Source: RPQK01 sp041946865 | GTDB lineage: Bacteria; Acidobacteriota; UBA6911; RPQK01 | Direction: 5' to 3' | Assembly (NCBI GenBank): GCA_041946865.1 | Contig: JBHGBF010000152.1 | Span: 1 to 13,577 of the forward strand | DNA length: 13,577 nucleotides | Shown: positions 5,677 through 13,498 of the stretch, in pieces | Numbering within the stretch: position 1 is the stretch's first letter | Layout of the letters: every line of letters begins with the position of its first letter | Made by a program: the position numbers and the translations under genes | Notes under the pieces: generated by a model | Told to the model about the DNA's origin: nothing | Databases searched by the model: none | The model's input: the letters and a program-made list of their open reading frames with translations, nothing else

Positions 5677-6529
5677 GCGCGGTTTCCTTTCTCTTCTGCA
5701 GCCAGTCAACCACGAGGACGAGCGTAAACGACAATGAAAGCAACAGGATCGAGAGCGCGCTGGCCCCCGTTCTGTCTTCCGACTCGATGAGGCCGAAGAT
5801 ATGAACAGGGGCCGTCAGGGTGCGCCCGGGTATGTTGCCGGATACGACCACAATCGAACCGAATTCGCCAATCGCCCGGGCGAATGTCAGAAGCGAGCCC
5901 GTCAGTATCGCCGGGAAGATAGAAGGCAGCACGATTCTCCAGAACGTGGTCCAGCGGGAGGCGCCGAGAGTGTACGCTGCTTCTTCCTGGTCCAGGCTCA
6001 TAGCGAGCAAAACGGGCTGCACGCTGCGCACGGTAAACGGGTAAGTGACCACGAGCAAGGCCAGCACGATCCCCGGCCGGGCAAAGACAATCTCGACACC
6101 GTAAGGGGTCAGCCACTGCCCGAACAGACCCTGTGGACCATACAGAATCACGAGCATGACCCCCGTCACCAGTGTGGGAATAGCGAACGGCATGTCGATA
6201 AACGCATTCAGAAGGCGTTGACCCGGGAACCGGTTTCGGACAAGCACATAGGCGGCCATGGTTCCCATGACCGCGTTGATGAGGGTCGTCACCCCGGCCG
6301 TCAACAGAGTGAGGGAAAGCGCCTGGGCGGCGACCGGCTGAGTGATCGATTGCCAGAAATGCCTGAGCCCCTGCTCGAACCCGGCATGCAGGATTGCCGC
6401 AACCGGAAGCAGAATCATGGCTCCGAGGTACAGGGCGGCCCCGGTCCGCAGCCCCCAATTTCCCCACGGCCGGGAAGGCGCCAGGGGAGGCGCCTCAGGT
6501 TCGCGCGGTCCAAGTGTCCCCGATGTCAT
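5663..6529 (-). CDS. cysT: Sulfate/thiosulfate ABC transporter permease CysT (CysU)
   Basis: The 288-residue inner-membrane protein has a Pro-rich cytoplasmic N-terminus (residues 1-26) and about six membrane segments, from residues 29-50 to 256-275. The EAA loop at 183-202 (EAAYTLGASRWTTFWRIVLP) is the docking site for the ATPase. FARAIGEFGSIVVVSGNIPGRT at 216-237 is a strong CysT-type signature. ATG 6529 shares a base with the TGA of the binding-protein gene (TGATG), so translation is probably coupled. The frame extends upstream to 6610, but that part lies inside the preceding gene and is not family-like. Its end overlaps cysW by 14 nt. Order and spacing (binding protein, CysT, CysW) match sulfate uptake operons. 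Confidence 0.94.
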   Translation of the reverse strand: MTSGTLGPREPEAPPLAPSRPWGNWGLRTGAALYLGAMILLPVAAILHAGFEQGLRHFWQSITQPVAAQALSLTLLTAGVTTLINAVMGTMAAYVLVRNRFPGQRLLNAFIDMPFAIPTLVTGVMLVILYGPQGLFGQWLTPYGVEIVFARPGIVLALLVVTYPFTVRSVQPVLLAMSLDQEEAAYTLGASRWTTFWRIVLPSIFPAILTGSLLTFARAIGEFGSIVVVSGNIPGRTLTAPVHIFGLIESEDRTGASALSILLLSLSFTLVLVVDWLQKRKETARGGI

Positions 6530-7575
6530 CAACGGTTCCCGTGAAGTCCCTGATAAGCGCGCGTGTACACACCTTCCGGTCCGAAGATATCCTGGATAAC
6601 GCGCGGCCACCCGCCCAGAAAATCGATCGTCCAGAGGTCTTGAACCGGGGGGTATTTGACTGCGAATTCCCTGGCGACCTCGGGATCCACCGATCGAAGG
6701 CCGTGCTCAGCATAAGCCCTTTGGCTCTCTTTGCTCCACAGGAATTCGAGGAAGGCTTCGGCTACCGGCCGGACACCGTGCTTATCAACATAGGTGTCCA
6801 CGAGAGCCGCTGGGTTCTCAATCAGGATTGTCGAGCGAGGTATCACGTAATCGTACTTCTGCCCGGCCGCCTGGCCGACCAGGACTTCGTTCTCATACGT
6901 AATTGCCACGTCGCCGATTCCCTTCTCGAAGTTGGTGATCGACTCGCGGGCCCCCTTGTCCATGATAGAAACGTTCTTGAACACTGACTTCAGGACGTCG
7001 GCGCCCGCTTCCGGCTGGTCTTTCTCCACTCCGGCATAGCCGCGCAGCGCCGCCCCGTACAGGGCACAGATGTTCCACATGGCGCCCCCGGAAGTCCGGG
7101 GATCGGGCGTCAGGACATTCAAGCCGGGGCGGGCGAGGTCCGGCCAGTCTCGAATCTGCTTGGGATTACCGGGACGCACCGCCAGAACCACAATCGAAGT
7201 GCTGACCATTCCCTTGTGCGGCTTCTTTTGCCAGTCGTGCTTGATCAGCCCGGCCTTGACGATCTTTTCCACGTCGCCCGCCAGGGACAGGGCAACGACG
7301 TCCGCTTCGAACCCGCCGATGACCGCCCGGGCCTGCGCCCCGCTCCCCTGATAGGACTGGCGGAAATCGACCTGCTGTCCAGTCTTGTTCTTCCAGTAGC
7401 GTTGAAAGGCCGGGATGATGGACCGGCCGTAAGCTTCCCGCGGCGTGGTGTAGGCGGCCAGGACCAGCGTAACGGTCCCCGAGTCATATTCTTGCGGACC
7501 AGTGCGACAGGCAGGAACAACCAGGAATAGTGAGAGCAGTATTGCGGACCACCGACAATGGCTTCGTTCAGGCAT
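6529..7575 (-). CDS. sbp: Periplasmic sulfate-binding lipoprotein (Sbp/CysP family)
   Basis: The 348-residue protein captures sulfate or thiosulfate for the CysT/CysW permease. Family blocks are SYQGSGAQARAVIGGFEADVV (about residues 74-94), NPKQIRDWPDL (137-147), TPDPRTSGGAMWN (156-168, oxyanion contact region), and FEKGIGDVAITYENEV (216-231). The N-terminus has a lipobox, VPAC, with Cys23, so it is probably membrane-anchored rather than free. I prefer ATG 7575 over ATG 7581: AAGGAA (7587-7582) is 6 nt from the former and directly abuts the latter. A near-consensus promoter lies upstream. Sbp and CysP differ in thiosulfate preference; sequence alone does not decide. The match to the sulfate family is strong and a molybdate-binding role unlikely. 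Confidence 0.94.
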   Translation of the reverse strand: MPERSHCRWSAILLSLFLVVPACRTGPQEYDSGTVTLVLAAYTTPREAYGRSIIPAFQRYWKNKTGQQVDFRQSYQGSGAQARAVIGGFEADVVALSLAGDVEKIVKAGLIKHDWQKKPHKGMVSTSIVVLAVRPGNPKQIRDWPDLARPGLNVLTPDPRTSGGAMWNICALYGAALRGYAGVEKDQPEAGADVLKSVFKNVSIMDKGARESITNFEKGIGDVAITYENEVLVGQAAGQKYDYVIPRSTILIENPAALVDTYVDKHGVRPVAEAFLEFLWSKESQRAYAEHGLRSVDPEVAREFAVKYPPVQDLWTIDFLGGWPRVIQDIFGPEGVYTRAYQGLHGNR

Positions 7576-7598
7576 GCTCATTTCCTTGAATATGCCGG

Positions 7599-7627
7599 AA
7601 TGTATGTTAAACGGCCCGGAGTGTCAA
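7599..7627 (-). promoter_or_regulatory. Predicted strong sigma70-type promoter of the sulfate operon
   Basis: On the minus strand, a perfect TTGACA (7627-7622), a 17-bp spacer and TACATT (7604-7599, 4 of 6 to -10) lie in the 66 bp between the RND stop codon and the sbp start. Transcription would begin near 7592, leaving a leader of about 17 nt that contains the AAGGAA ribosome-binding site. This argues that sbp-cysT-cysW is its own transcription unit. No regulator site is obvious. Confidence 0.65.
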
Positions 7628-7641
7628 ACCACAGAACTGCG

Positions 7642-10600
7642 CTAGACTTCGGGCATGCCGGCCGCTGGTCGGTCGGCCGCAGTCGCTTTCCTGCGCCCGC
7701 GGTGAATCCATTCCCGGACCGACTGGGTCACCACGAAAAAGGCCGGGATCAGGAGGATCGCCAGACCCGTTGCGGCAATCATCCCCCCGAAGACCGTGGT
7801 GCCGAGCGAGCGCCTGGCAATCGATCCGGCGCCGGTGGCCCAGACGAGCGGCGCCACTCCCAGGATAAAGGCGAGCGCGGTCATCACCACAGGCCGGAAC
7901 CGCAGGCGAGCGGCTTGAACCGCCGAATCCAGGATGGAATGGCCGTGTTCCTCGCGCAAGACACGAGCAAATTCAACGATGAGGATGGCGTTCTTAGCCG
8001 ACAAACCCACCAGCATGACCAGCCCGATCTGCGCGTAAAGGTCCAGATTGAGTCGGGCCAGGGCAAGCCCCACCAGAGCGCCGAGAACCGCGATCGGGAC
8101 GGACAGCATAACCGCTCCCGGAATGCTCCAACTCTCATATTGGGCAACCAGAAACAAGTAAGAGAACAGCAGGGCCAGGGCGAAGAGAATCGGGCCTTGC
8201 GAGCCGCTTTCCTGCTCCTGGTAAGACATCCCGGACCAATCGAATTTCATGCTGCGAGGCAGAATGCGGGCGGCGATTTCCCGCACGGCGGCCATGGCGT
8301 CGCCGGAACTGTATCCGGGACCCGGTTCCCCGTTGATCGTGATAGCCCGATACATGTTGAAACGGTTAATCGTTTCGGGACCGACTCGCGGCTGGAAAGA
8401 CACGAGGGTGTTGACCGGGACCATCTGCCCGGCGCTGCTTTTCACATAGAGCCGCCCGATATCCTGCCGGGCGCTCCGGTACTGCGTTTCGGCCTGCACG
8501 ATAACGCGGAACACCCGGCCGAATTTATTGAAGTCATTCACGTAGAAAGAACCGAGCTGAGTCTGCAGCGTACGGAACACGTCGCCGACCGGGATTCCCA
8601 AAGCCTGGGCCTGCTTGCGGTCGACCTCCAGCCGCAATTGCGGGACATTCGTCTGGTAGACGCTGAACATGTTCCGGATGCGCGGATCCTGGTTGCCCGC
8701 TACCACGAGAGCGCGCATGGCCTGCGCCAGCGTCTGGGGATCACCTGAACCGAGGTTTTCCAGCTGAAGCTCGAAGCCCGCCGTCTGACCCAATCCACGA
8801 ATGGGGGGCGTCTGGTAGGCAAACATCATGGCGCCTTGGATGCTTCCCACGTTCCGCCGGATCTGGCTCATAATGCTCTGGATCGAAAGGTCCGGCGTCT
8901 TGCGCTCGTCCCAGTCGTCCAGTCCGATGATGACCCGCGCCGCGTTCGCGCCTCCCGACCCGCCGATCGTGTTGATGCGGAAAATTCCCGGGATGGTCTG
9001 GATCGCCTGCTCGATCTGCCGGGTTACGGCTGCGGTCCGGGCCAGCGAGGCGCCATCGGGAAGAAGCACGTTCGCGAAAATAACTCCCTGATCCTCGGTC
9101 GGCAGAAAGCCTTTCGGCATCGCCTTGTACATCACATACACGCCGGCCCCGACGGCCGCGAACACCAGCACCATGATGATCAAGTGCCGGGCCACGAGCC
9201 GGACCCCGAACTTGTACCCGCCGGTCCCCCAGAGGAAACCCTTGTTGAACCACCGGAGGAAGAAGACGGGCCGCGGAGGTTCCCGCCTGAGCAGGTGGGC
9301 GCAAAGAGCCGGGCTCAGAGTGAGTGCCACAAAAGCGGAGATTGCAAAAGAGATGGCGATGGTGACCGCAAACTGACGGTACAGGACCCCGGTGATGCCG
9401 GGAGAGAAGGCCACGGGCACGAAGATCGCCGCCAGTACCAGCGCTGACGCGATGATCGGCCCCGTCACTTCACTCATGGCGACGCGCGCCGCTTCTTTAG
9501 GCGGGAGGCCCTGCTCAATGTGCCGCTGCACGTTTTCGATGACGATGATTGCGTCATCGACGACCAGGCCGATCGCGAGCACCAGGCCGAACAACGTGAG
9601 CGAATTGATGGAAAACCCGAACATCCTGAGGAACACGAACGTCCCGATCAAAGAAACGGGAATGGCGGCGAGCGGCACGATGGTTGCTCGCCAGTCCTGC
9701 AGAAACACGAAAACTACCAGCACCACCAGGCCCAAAGCAATGAAGAGGGTTTCCACCAACTCAAAGAGCGATCTCTTGATAAACAGGCTCTCGTCCCGCG
9801 TGACGGAATACTCCATGTCTTCGGGGAACTGGGCCGACAGCCTCTTCAGGGCGGCCGTCACACCGTTGGCAACCTCGAGCGCGTTGGCCTCCGGGAGCTG
9901 GAAAACCGCGAAAGTCACGCTCGGCTTGCCGTTCAGCCGGGCAAAGGAGTTGTACGACTGAGCGCCCAGCTCTACCCGGGCAATGTCGCCAATCCGAACC
10001 AGCGACCCGTTCGGGTTGGCGCGGACAATGATGTCCTTGAACTCCGCTTCTTCCGTCAGCCGTCCCTTGGACAGGATCGAGTACTGGAACTGCTGATCAG
10101 GCAGGGAGGGCGCCGAGCCGATCTGACCTGCGGCCGCTTGGATGTTCTGGTCCCGAATAGCCTTGGTCACTTCGTCGACGCCGATCCCGAGGCTCGCCAT
10201 CCGGTCCGGGTCAAGCCAGATGCGCATTCCGTAATCACGGGCGGTGAAGATGTTCACGTCGCCCACGCCGGGTACCCGGGCCAGCTCATCCTTCAGGTAA
10301 ATCCCGGCGTAGTTTCCCAGAAACACATCATCGTAGGTCCCTTCAGGCGAGTAGAGGTTCACCACCATCAGCATGCTGGTCGAGCTCTTGCGCACGGAAA
10401 CGCCGCGCTGAACCACCTCGGACGGGAGCTGCGGGGTGGCGAGAGCAACTCGATTCTGAACATTGACCGCCGCGATATCGGGATCAGTGCCGACTTTGAA
10501 GCTGACGGAGAGCTGATAGCTGCCGCTGTTGGAGCTCATGGACGACATGTAAATCATGTCTTCCACCCCGTTGATCTGTTGTTCAATCGGAGCGGCGACG

Positions 10601-10782
10601 GTCGCCTCGATGACTTCAGCGCTCGCGCCCGGGTAAAACGCGCTGACCTGCACCTGTGGAGGCGTGATATCGGGGTACATCGCGATCGGAAGCTGGCTGA
10701 CGGTGATGGCGCCGGCCAGCACGATGACCAGGGAGATCACCATCGCGAACTTGGGCCGCGAGATAAAGAAATTACTGAGCAC
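7642..10782 (-). CDS. RND multidrug efflux pump, inner-membrane subunit (AcrB/MexB, HAE-1 type)
   Basis: The 1046-residue protein is the length of AcrB and MexB and uses the proton gradient to expel hydrophobic compounds. The N-terminus NFFISRPKFAMVISLVIVLAG is the canonical first helix. The proton-relay Asp409-Asp410 lie in GLVLAIGLVVDDAIIVIENV (helix 4), and Lys930 in LVGLSAKNAILIVEFARVL (helix 10), equivalent to AcrB Asp407, Asp408 and Lys940. Two large periplasmic loops follow helices 1 and 7 (starting near QLPIAMYPDI and MPKGFLPTEDQG). These residues mark the hydrophobic-drug class, not the heavy-metal class. I chose GTG 10782: the AAGGAGGT ribosome-binding site at 10797-10790 is 7 nt upstream and the protein then begins exactly where AcrB does. 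A frame-open GTG at 10800 precedes that site. It overlaps the fusion-protein gene by 11 nt. Confidence 0.97.
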   Translation of the reverse strand: MLSNFFISRPKFAMVISLVIVLAGAITVSQLPIAMYPDITPPQVQVSAFYPGASAEVIEATVAAPIEQQINGVEDMIYMSSMSSNSGSYQLSVSFKVGTDPDIAAVNVQNRVALATPQLPSEVVQRGVSVRKSSTSMLMVVNLYSPEGTYDDVFLGNYAGIYLKDELARVPGVGDVNIFTARDYGMRIWLDPDRMASLGIGVDEVTKAIRDQNIQAAAGQIGSAPSLPDQQFQYSILSKGRLTEEAEFKDIIVRANPNGSLVRIGDIARVELGAQSYNSFARLNGKPSVTFAVFQLPEANALEVANGVTAALKRLSAQFPEDMEYSVTRDESLFIKRSLFELVETLFIALGLVVLVVFVFLQDWRATIVPLAAIPVSLIGTFVFLRMFGFSINSLTLFGLVLAIGLVVDDAIIVIENVQRHIEQGLPPKEAARVAMSEVTGPIIASALVLAAIFVPVAFSPGITGVLYRQFAVTIAISFAISAFVALTLSPALCAHLLRREPPRPVFFLRWFNKGFLWGTGGYKFGVRLVARHLIIMVLVFAAVGAGVYVMYKAMPKGFLPTEDQGVIFANVLLPDGASLARTAAVTRQIEQAIQTIPGIFRINTIGGSGGANAARVIIGLDDWDERKTPDLSIQSIMSQIRRNVGSIQGAMMFAYQTPPIRGLGQTAGFELQLENLGSGDPQTLAQAMRALVVAGNQDPRIRNMFSVYQTNVPQLRLEVDRKQAQALGIPVGDVFRTLQTQLGSFYVNDFNKFGRVFRVIVQAETQYRSARQDIGRLYVKSSAGQMVPVNTLVSFQPRVGPETINRFNMYRAITINGEPGPGYSSGDAMAAVREIAARILPRSMKFDWSGMSYQEQESGSQGPILFALALLFSYLFLVAQYESWSIPGAVMLSVPIAVLGALVGLALARLNLDLYAQIGLVMLVGLSAKNAILIVEFARVLREEHGHSILDSAVQAARLRFRPVVMTALAFILGVAPLVWATGAGSIARRSLGTTVFGGMIAATGLAILLIPAFFVVTQSVREWIHRGRRKATAADRPAAGMPEV

Positions 10783-11923
10783 CGGCCGGACCTCCTTCAC
10801 TCCCCGGGACGGCTGCTACAGGATTGATCCGGTTGCCTGGCGTCACCTTCTGAATACCCCCGGAAATCACTGATTCCCCTTCCAACAGGCCCTCGGTGAT
10901 GATCAGTTCTGTTCGAAATTCGCCCCCCACTTTGATGCGCCGGATCTGGGCCTTCTTCTCCTTGTCGACGGTAAACACGAACGGTCCCACCTGGTCGGTC
11001 TGCACCGCGGCCTGAGGAATCACCAGGCGGTAGGTGCTGCTGCGCTCAGTCTGGACGACGGTGACGAACTGTCCGGGCCGCAGCAGCAGCTGAGGGTTCG
11101 GGAAGGTGGCGCGCAAGGTGATGGTCCCGGTTCCCCGGTCGACGCGGTTGTCCTGGAAATCGATTCGTCCCTCGTGGGGAAAGAGGGACCCGTCGACCAG
11201 GCGGATGGTCGGAATCAGTCCGGAAATTCCCTGCCCGCCCCGGCGGCCGACCGCAGCGGTCTCCTGGAGTCTCAAATAGTCACGCTCGCTGATGGGGAAT
11301 AAAACCCACATTGGATCCAGGCGGATGATGGTCGCGAGCACCCCGCTTTCCGGCCCTACCAGGTTGCCGACGTGCACGGCCGTTCGGCCGATCCGCCCGC
11401 TGATCGGCGCGCGGATCTCGGTGTATCCGAGGTTCAGCGTGGCCTCAACCAGCCGCGCCCGGCGTTCCTTCAGCAACGCCCGGGTTTCCAGGACCTTGCT
11501 TTCGGCCGCTTCCACATTGGCCTTCGAGGTCCCGCCGGTGTCCTTAACCGTGTTGAGCCGGGCGAGGAACTTCTCGGCGTTTTCGAGGGTGGCCTCGGTT
11601 TGTGCGACCGCAGCCTCGGCTATCTCGACTGCGGCCTGGTAAGGCTCCTGTTCGATCAGGTACAGCAGGTCACCCTGCTTGACGTCGGCGCCTTCTTCGA
11701 AGGTCTGCCTGGTGAGGAAGCCTGTGACCCTGGCGCGCAGGTCCACGAAGGAGACCGATTCGGTCCGGCCCACGTACTCCGTGCTGGCGGACACCGCGAC
11801 TTTCCTGACCGGCGTGACCGTAACCGAGGGCGGAGGGGGTGCCGGCGGCCCGGCCGCCTGCTGCGAAGCCGCGCAACCGCACAGCAGGATCAGAAAGAGC
11901 GGTGAGTATTTGAAGAGCGTCAT
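10772..11923 (-). CDS. RND efflux periplasmic adaptor (membrane-fusion) lipoprotein, AcrA/MexA type
   Basis: The 383-residue protein links the RND pump to the outer-membrane channel. It has a lipoprotein signal with lipobox LCGC (Cys17), then a Pro-rich linker (residues 25-33). The barrel-sandwich (lipoyl-like) halves are LRARVTGFLTRQTFEEGADVK near residues 62-82 and RAPISGRIGRTAVHVGNLV at 171-189. Between them, about residues 95-165, is the alpha-helical hairpin (rich in Ala, Glu, Leu, Arg) that docks with the channel. The beta-barrel domain has LLLRPGQFVTVV (279-290), and a membrane-proximal domain follows with GLLEGESVISGGIQKVTPG. ATG 11923 has a weak AGGT ribosome-binding site, but it is the only start that supplies the lipoprotein signal. 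It follows the channel gene by 43 bp and overlaps the pump gene by 11 nt. Confidence 0.96.
   Translation of the reverse strand: MTLFKYSPLFLILLCGCAASQQAAGPPAPPPPSVTVTPVRKVAVSASTEYVGRTESVSFVDLRARVTGFLTRQTFEEGADVKQGDLLYLIEQEPYQAAVEIAEAAVAQTEATLENAEKFLARLNTVKDTGGTSKANVEAAESKVLETRALLKERRARLVEATLNLGYTEIRAPISGRIGRTAVHVGNLVGPESGVLATIIRLDPMWVLFPISERDYLRLQETAAVGRRGGQGISGLIPTIRLVDGSLFPHEGRIDFQDNRVDRGTGTITLRATFPNPQLLLRPGQFVTVVQTERSSTYRLVIPQAAVQTDQVGPFVFTVDKEKKAQIRRIKVGGEFRTELIITEGLLEGESVISGGIQKVTPGNRINPVAAVPGSEGGPAGAQ
10790..10797 (-). promoter_or_regulatory. Shine-Dalgarno sequence fixing the RND pump start
   Basis: AAGGAGGT on the minus strand, inside the last codons of the fusion-protein gene, lies 7 nt before GTG 10782. 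The alternative GTG 10800 is upstream of this site and has no comparable sequence, so 10782 is the better start. Confidence 0.7.
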
Positions 11924-11947
11924 ATTATTGAACCTGAATATTGTCGG

Positions 11948-11988
11948 GCCTGCGCCGGAATTGCTGCTACGGCCTCGCCGGCGCAGGC
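11948..11988 (-). promoter_or_regulatory. Intercistronic stem-loop between channel and fusion-protein genes
   Basis: GCCTGCGCCGG (11948-11958) and CCGGCGCAGGC (11978-11988) are perfect 11-bp inverted repeats separated by 19 nt. The stem spans the channel gene stop codon (11969-11967) and ends 25 bp before the fusion-protein start. No T-run follows on the minus strand, so it is not a classical intrinsic terminator. In the mRNA it could stabilise the upstream part or tune the ratio of channel to pump. Confidence 0.6.
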
Positions 11989-13412
11989 TGGGGTGGCAAC
12001 GGCGCCCATCCTCCCCCCAGCGCTTTGTAAAGACGAATCAATTCAGAGGTTACGGCCCCGTCTGTCTGAGCCAGCTGGTCCTGAAAAGACAGCAGCGAGC
12101 GCTGCGATTCGAGCACTGGCTGGAAGTCCACCAGGCCGGCCACGTAGTTCGCCCGCACGGTCTCCACCGCGCGCTCGGCTGCTTCGGCCGCTTCCTGAAG
12201 AGAGCGGCGTCGGACCTGCTGATCCGCATACGCCACCAAGGCGTCCTCCACCTCCTGAAGCGAGAGGAGGATTGACGACTGGTAGTCCAGGAACGCCTGT
12301 TCCTGGTGGGCGGTCTGGATTTCCACTTGTTGCCGCAGCCGGCCGGCATCAAACAGCGTGTAAAAAGCGCTCGTCCCCATCGAGCCGATCAGATTCCCCA
12401 AAGACAGGGGATTGCCTTTCGTGATGAAGTCATAGCCTATCGAGCCGGGCAGCCCGAAATGGGGATATCTTGCGGCGGCGGCCACCCCGACCTGGGCGGT
12501 TCGAGCCGCCAGGATGCGCTCGGCCCGGCGGACATCGGGTCGCCGGCGCAAAACGTCGGCCGGGATACCGACTGCGAGCTTTGCGGGAGCAACCGGGATG
12601 GGAGCTGCCTTTCTCAGCTCGTTCGAAAGCTCGCCCGGATTCGCACCCAGCAGCACCGCCAGCCGGTTTTTCGCCTGCTCGAGACGGGTCTCAAGAGTCG
12701 GGATTCGGGAGCGGGTGTCGGCCACCGCGTAACGGGCCTGATCGACGTCGAGGCGATTGGTCAGGCCCGCCTCGAAGCGCTGTTCGGCCAGCCGCAGCGA
12801 ATCCTGCTGAATACTGAGATTGTGTTCCGCAATGGCGAGCTGGCGCTGGAACTGGCGCACCTCGACATAGTTGATTGCCACTTCGGCCACCAGGCTGACC
12901 AGCGTGTCACGGAGAGACTCCTGGCTGGCTTCGATGCCCGCGTCCGCAGCCTCAATGGAACGGCTTATCCCGCCAAAGAGATCCGCTTCCCAACCGGCGT
13001 CAAATCCGGAGCTGAACAGTCCGGCGTGAGCGCCTTTCCCCGTTTTGTCCGAGCCCCGGTTGTAGGCCGTCAGGCCGGAGGCGGTGATCGTCGGAAAGCG
13101 GTCCGATTCGGCTATGCCTCGTTCGGCTCGAGCCTGGCGCAGAGCGAGTGCCGCCCGACGCACATCCAAGTTGCCTCGGACCGCTCGTTCGATCAGGCTC
13201 TCCAGCATCGGGTCATCCAGCGTCGTCCACCAGCGCGCCAGAGTGTCGTCATCGACAGCCGCCGCGCACAACCCCTCCGACAAGTCGGTACTCCAGTTCG
13301 GAGGCGGCGGGATCATCGGTTTCTTGTAGTCCGGTCCGACAGCCCTGCAAGAAAACTGGATCAGTACAGGCAGGAGCAACAACGAGCTGGAAAAATAGCG
13401 GGTTCCTCTCAA
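11967..13412 (-). CDS. RND efflux outer-membrane channel lipoprotein (OprM/NodT family)
   Basis: The 481-residue protein would form the TolC-like trimeric exit duct of the pump. After a hydrophobic signal (SSSLLLLPVLIQFSC) comes the family motif CRAVGPDYKKP; Cys22 is the likely lipidation site, although Gln at the -3 position of the lipobox is atypical. Two outer-membrane-factor repeats follow: the first with LALRQARAERGIAESDRFPTI and LRDTLVSLVAEVAINYVEVR, the second with LLGANPGEL, VLRRRPDVRRAERILAARTAQVGVA (the highly conserved RRPDVR block) and QEVEDALVAYADQ. The C-terminus ends in a Pro-rich tail. I chose TTG 13412 because GAGGGA lies about 5 nt upstream; the frame is open to another TTG at 13433 with no ribosome-binding site, and no ATG is available. 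It is the first gene of the efflux operon. Confidence 0.94.
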   Translation of the reverse strand: MRGTRYFSSSLLLLPVLIQFSCRAVGPDYKKPMIPPPPNWSTDLSEGLCAAAVDDDTLARWWTTLDDPMLESLIERAVRGNLDVRRAALALRQARAERGIAESDRFPTITASGLTAYNRGSDKTGKGAHAGLFSSGFDAGWEADLFGGISRSIEAADAGIEASQESLRDTLVSLVAEVAINYVEVRQFQRQLAIAEHNLSIQQDSLRLAEQRFEAGLTNRLDVDQARYAVADTRSRIPTLETRLEQAKNRLAVLLGANPGELSNELRKAAPIPVAPAKLAVGIPADVLRRRPDVRRAERILAARTAQVGVAAAARYPHFGLPGSIGYDFITKGNPLSLGNLIGSMGTSAFYTLFDAGRLRQQVEIQTAHQEQAFLDYQSSILLSLQEVEDALVAYADQQVRRRSLQEAAEAAERAVETVRANYVAGLVDFQPVLESQRSLLSFQDQLAQTDGAVTSELIRLYKALGGGWAPLPPQPAPARP

Positions 13413-13441
13413 GCCGTCCCTCGACAATCTCAACTACGAGG

Positions 13442-13498
13442 CGTGTGCGCCGACATTTCAAACACACGATATTAGCAAAGGCAGGAACCGGTCAGCAA
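13442..13498 (-). promoter_or_regulatory. Possible promoter and operator of the efflux operon
   Basis: On the minus strand, TTGCTG (13498-13493, 3 of 6 to -35), an 18-bp spacer and TAATAT (13474-13469) form a weak promoter candidate with a start near 13462. An inverted repeat CGTGTG (13442-13447) / CACACG (13463-13468), 15 bp apart, sits just at and downstream of that start, where a repressor could act. No regulator gene is within the window. Confidence 0.35.

Noticed and set aside
9520..10827. Long plus-strand open frames opposite the RND pump gene (also 7558-8748)
   Set aside because: They lie antisense to a gene with clear family motifs, are rich in His, Arg, Gly and Asp as expected for GC-rich shadows, and show no domain or ribosome-binding site.
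12306..13475. 389-codon plus-strand open frame opposite the channel gene
   Set aside because: Antisense to the conserved OprM-type sequence and with no recognisable domain or start context; a codon-bias shadow.
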